A DNA stretch of 45,794 bases from Methanomicrobia archaeon DTU008 (GTDB taxonomy: Archaea > Thermoplasmatota > Thermoplasmata > Methanomassiliicoccales > Methanomassiliicoccaceae), in assembly GCA_001512965.1 (NCBI GenBank), contig LFRW01000022.1, forward strand, positions 67,836 through 113,629, given 5' to 3'. Both the position numbers and the translations under genes were made by a program. Under the pieces are notes generated by a model that did no database searches, was not told the origin of the DNA, and saw only the letters and a program-made list of their open reading frames with translations. Numbering within the stretch: the stretch's first letter is position 1; every line of letters begins with the position of its first letter. Below, in pieces: positions 43,454 to 45,794 of this stretch.

Positions 43454-45231
43454 TCCCCCATGGTGGACTCCAGTTCGGCCATGAATGCCTTTGCCTGCTC
43501 GATCCCCTTGAGCCAGAACTCTGGATCTTCGATATCCATGCCAAGACCCGCCGCAAGTTCGGCGGCCGAGCGGCTCGAGCCAGATGCCAGCAGCTCCTTG
43601 AAGGCCGGAACGAAGTCCGGCCCCTGCTCCTTGTACATCCGATACAAGGAGAAGACGAAGAGCTGAGCGAAAGTGTAAGGATAATTGTAGAACCTGGTGC
43701 CCGCGAAGTAATGGTGAGGGAACCTGGCCCAGTCCCATTCAGAGTCCTCCAGCCATTCCACTGCATCGCCATAGAACCTGTCCTGGGCAGCCCGCCACAG
43801 CTTGGATATCTTCTCGCCGTCAAGTTCCACGCCCGCTTCCATCTCCTCGTACAGGCTAGACTCGAAGAGGAATCGGAACCCTTCCTGGAACACGGATAGG
43901 GTGAAACCGTCCAGAACCTTCACCAGGATGTGCTGCCGCTCCTCCCTGGACGCTGCCTCGTCCTTCAACCTTTCTGCCAGGAGGAGCTCCCCCATCAAGC
44001 TGCCGCACTCCGCTATGCAGAGAGAGACGTGGCAGTTGCTGTAGTTCTGCGCTCTGGTATACAGGTAGGCATGAACGGCATGACCCATCTCATGGGCGAG
44101 AGTGTTCACATCGTTAAGACGTCCGTTGTACGACTGCAGGATGAAGGCCGAACGGCCGTTCACCCATGTAGAGCAGAATGCGCCGGTCCTCTTGCCCCTG
44201 CGCACCTGTGCGTCTATGCGTCCCCGTTCGAACATGTCGCCGGCCCACTCGCCGAACTGTCCGTCGAAGTCGCGAAATGTGGACAGCACGATGTCCTTCG
44301 CCTCATCCCATGAATATTTACGATCGGGAACGCTGGGGAGCGGCGCCCGAAGGTCCCAGCTTCCAAGACGCTCAAGTCCTAGCAATCGGGCCTTGATGCG
44401 GAAATACCTCTGGCAAAGACCGACGTGGTCCTGGACGACGCGCATGAGGGCCTCCACCGCTCCCGAGCTTATGTCATTGGCCAGCAATGTAGGCTCTAGA
44501 GGAGAGCTGTAACCGCGCAGCTTGCACATCGCCGCGTGATCCGCCACGATGGTGCGGAGGATGTCGGACCATAGCAGCTCATCCCGCTTGAGAGTGGAGC
44601 CGATCGATTCGTAGACTGCCCGCCTGGTCGCCCTCTCGGGGTCATACATGTAAGCATATAGCTCTCCGATGCCAAGGGATCGCTTCTGGCCGGCGATCTC
44701 GACCTCGAACGTTCTGGTGCTGAGCCATTTGCCCTGCAGCTTGGACAGCATCTGGATGCCGTTCTGGTCCTTGGTCATGATGATCTTCTCTTCGGCCTCT
44801 GACAGCAGGTAGGGGGCGGCACGTGAGCGCCTCTCCAGATAGTGTCGGTAATCGGACAGGGCCGGATCGTCCATGAGCTCAGGTCGAGACAGCAGGAGCT
44901 GTCCGAGCTCGATGCCGATGGCGGCCATGGCCTTACTCGCCTCCGTGCCGGCCTTCATGTACGCGCTGTTGAGCTCGTTCGCGACCGGATCGGTCATGTT
45001 CGATGCGAAGAGCAAGGAGCAGTATTCTTGAACTCCCTCGTATCGTAGCGCCAGTTCATCTTTCCGTTCCAGCATGTTTCGCAGCCCCTCGGCGTCCAAG
45101 GCTGCGATGCGTCCGCGATAGTCGTCGGCGAACTCCCTATGGTCTTTCACCATTGCCTCGAGATCGGTCTTGATGCTCTGCGGATCGGTCGATGACACCA
45201 GCTCGGACAGGTTCCATTGAGGGACGGACAT
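43447..45231 (-). CDS. pepF: Oligoendopeptidase F (M3 family)
   Basis: A cytoplasmic M3-family zinc metallopeptidase of 594 residues that degrades oligopeptides. The zinc-binding site AHEMGHAVHAY lies near residue 377-385, with a downstream glutamate ligand in the GSLMGELLLAE segment. The N-terminal helical region (about 1-200) and the C-terminal part with YFAGTRFYNYPYTFAQLF are typical of PepF. The start ATG at 45231 is supported by AAAGGAGT before it; the open frame allows an ATG at 45246 that lies upstream of that ribosome site. The end overlaps the THUMP gene by seven bases. Confidence 0.97.
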   Translation of the reverse strand: MSVPQWNLSELVSSTDPQSIKTDLEAMVKDHREFADDYRGRIAALDAEGLRNMLERKDELALRYEGVQEYCSLLFASNMTDPVANELNSAYMKAGTEASKAMAAIGIELGQLLLSRPELMDDPALSDYRHYLERRSRAAPYLLSEAEEKIIMTKDQNGIQMLSKLQGKWLSTRTFEVEIAGQKRSLGIGELYAYMYDPERATRRAVYESIGSTLKRDELLWSDILRTIVADHAAMCKLRGYSSPLEPTLLANDISSGAVEALMRVVQDHVGLCQRYFRIKARLLGLERLGSWDLRAPLPSVPDRKYSWDEAKDIVLSTFRDFDGQFGEWAGDMFERGRIDAQVRRGKRTGAFCSTWVNGRSAFILQSYNGRLNDVNTLAHEMGHAVHAYLYTRAQNYSNCHVSLCIAECGSLMGELLLAERLKDEAASREERQHILVKVLDGFTLSVFQEGFRFLFESSLYEEMEAGVELDGEKISKLWRAAQDRFYGDAVEWLEDSEWDWARFPHHYFAGTRFYNYPYTFAQLFVFSLYRMYKEQGPDFVPAFKELLASGSSRSAAELAAGLGMDIEDPEFWLKGIEQAKAFMAELESTMGDQ

Positions 45232-45357
45232 GATGACTCCTTTCATACTTCATGCCGGGCGACTTATTTGGTTCTATTTCCAGCTGCGAGTGCGGATAGA
45301 TGCGTAGACCTGCACGACAATCCGGCCAAAATCTACAGGGTACCGTATTTGTATATA

Positions 45358-45792
45358 CTACCTAGAATTTTTATTTCTTTTCCAGTAGAATAGGCTTCCT
45401 ACTCCAATGAGCAAGATTGTGATGAAACCAACAGGAAGATACCAACCGTGTTCCATAGGAGGGAGAGCCGACTCAGATTTTGCTGCCTCAGTGTCGAATG
45501 CATAGACAATGCCCGCGCTCGTTGCTATGAATAGGCATCCATCAGTAAAAACGGGTGAGCAGTGAGCATAGCTCGCAGGAATGATGACAATCTCTTCAAT
45601 CAGATTACCACTCAAGTCTACAGCTAATAAACGGCTATTTTCCTCATTAGTCACGGCGAAAATCAAATCATTAACCACAATCGGTGCTCCGCCGACAAAC
45701 GTCTCACCTAGAGAATAATTCCAGAGCTCATTACCGACAAAATCTAACATAATGATGTCAGTTTCCGTTGTGATCGGGTAACGTCTCAGATC
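45358..45792 (-). CDS. Partial membrane-anchored PQQ-like beta-propeller protein
   Basis: The 3' end of a gene that runs off the right edge of the window; the frame is open to the last base. The 144 codons seen contain beta-propeller repeats of the PQQ type (LDFVGNELWNYSLGETFVGG, LLAVDLSGNLIEE, SPVFTDGCLFIATSAGIVYAFD), then a linker and a C-terminal transmembrane helix (about YLPVGFITILLIGVGSLFYW) with a basic tail. The protein is probably exported and anchored by its C-terminus. The DNA is visibly AT-richer than the neighbouring pepF, as often seen for surface proteins acquired laterally. Its function is unknown. Confidence 0.8.
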   Translation of the reverse strand, partial: DLRRYPITTETDIIMLDFVGNELWNYSLGETFVGGAPIVVNDLIFAVTNEENSRLLAVDLSGNLIEEIVIIPASYAHCSPVFTDGCLFIATSAGIVYAFDTEAAKSESALPPMEHGWYLPVGFITILLIGVGSLFYWKRNKNSR

Positions 45793-45794
45793 TT

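Noticed and set aside
1-45794. Search by eye for CRISPR arrays, insertion sequence ends and rRNA
   Set aside because: No regularly spaced repeats, no paired terminal inverted repeats and no rRNA-like segment were noticed.

Overview
The window reads as a piece of an archaeal chromosome of fairly high GC. It encodes a thermosome subunit, the proteasome-activating nucleotidase PAN, archaeal GINS, aIF2-gamma, ribosomal protein S6e, an aMBF1-type bridging factor, archaeal ProRS, CTP-dependent riboflavin kinase and pantoate kinase. TATA-like boxes lie about 26 nt before many starts (leaderless genes), mixed with GGTGA-type Shine-Dalgarno starts. A DUF2099 protein (methanogenesis marker 8 family) suggests a methanogen or close relative. 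Together with the general style of the proteins this would fit Thermoplasmatota, perhaps Methanomassiliicoccales, but the lineage is an inference.

Layout. 1-5.5 kb: thermosome (-), DUF2240 (+), aMBF1 (-), PAN (+), a winged-helix protein (+) and a GPN-loop GTPase (-). 5.8-9 kb: tRNA-Lys(CUU), a CBS pair protein, an MBL-fold hydrolase, GINS (-), DUF167 and Toprim proteins. 9-15 kb: the glycine decarboxylase pair gcvPA-gcvPB with thymidylate kinase, then coaBC-pantoate kinase (archaeal CoA synthesis). 15-20.5 kb: DUF357 and a HerA-like ATPase (-), PRPP synthetase, ProRS, a small membrane protein (-) and TrmI. 20.9-26 kb: a secreted transglutaminase-like protein and the purine operon purS-purL-purQ. 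26-29.6 kb: riboflavin kinase (-), DUF2099 (+) and a translation cluster S6e-aIF2gamma-PIN (-).

From about 29.65 to 34.05 kb the character changes. There is about 1.8 kb with no intact gene, then a visibly AT-richer two-gene unit, then about 1 kb more without a gene. The unit is an HD-domain phosphohydrolase (COG1078/YwfO-like) followed 5 nt later by a YwgA/DUF4065-like protein. The HD frame is interrupted by one in-frame amber codon. This is the most interesting locus here: a candidate nucleotide-hydrolase/partner module, acquired laterally, with either a nonsense mutation or amber readthrough.

34-45.8 kb returns to high GC: a GyrI-like ligand-binding protein, a large secreted GH5-like glycosidase with Ig-like repeats (-), an unknown 133-aa protein, a 1381-aa Cas4-like nuclease/SF1 helicase fusion with a DUF1294 membrane protein, a peroxiredoxin broken by one extra G beside its catalytic cysteine, a THUMP protein, an M3 oligoendopeptidase (-), and at the edge an AT-rich partial gene for a membrane-anchored beta-propeller protein (-). 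No CRISPR array, rRNA or intact insertion sequence was seen.
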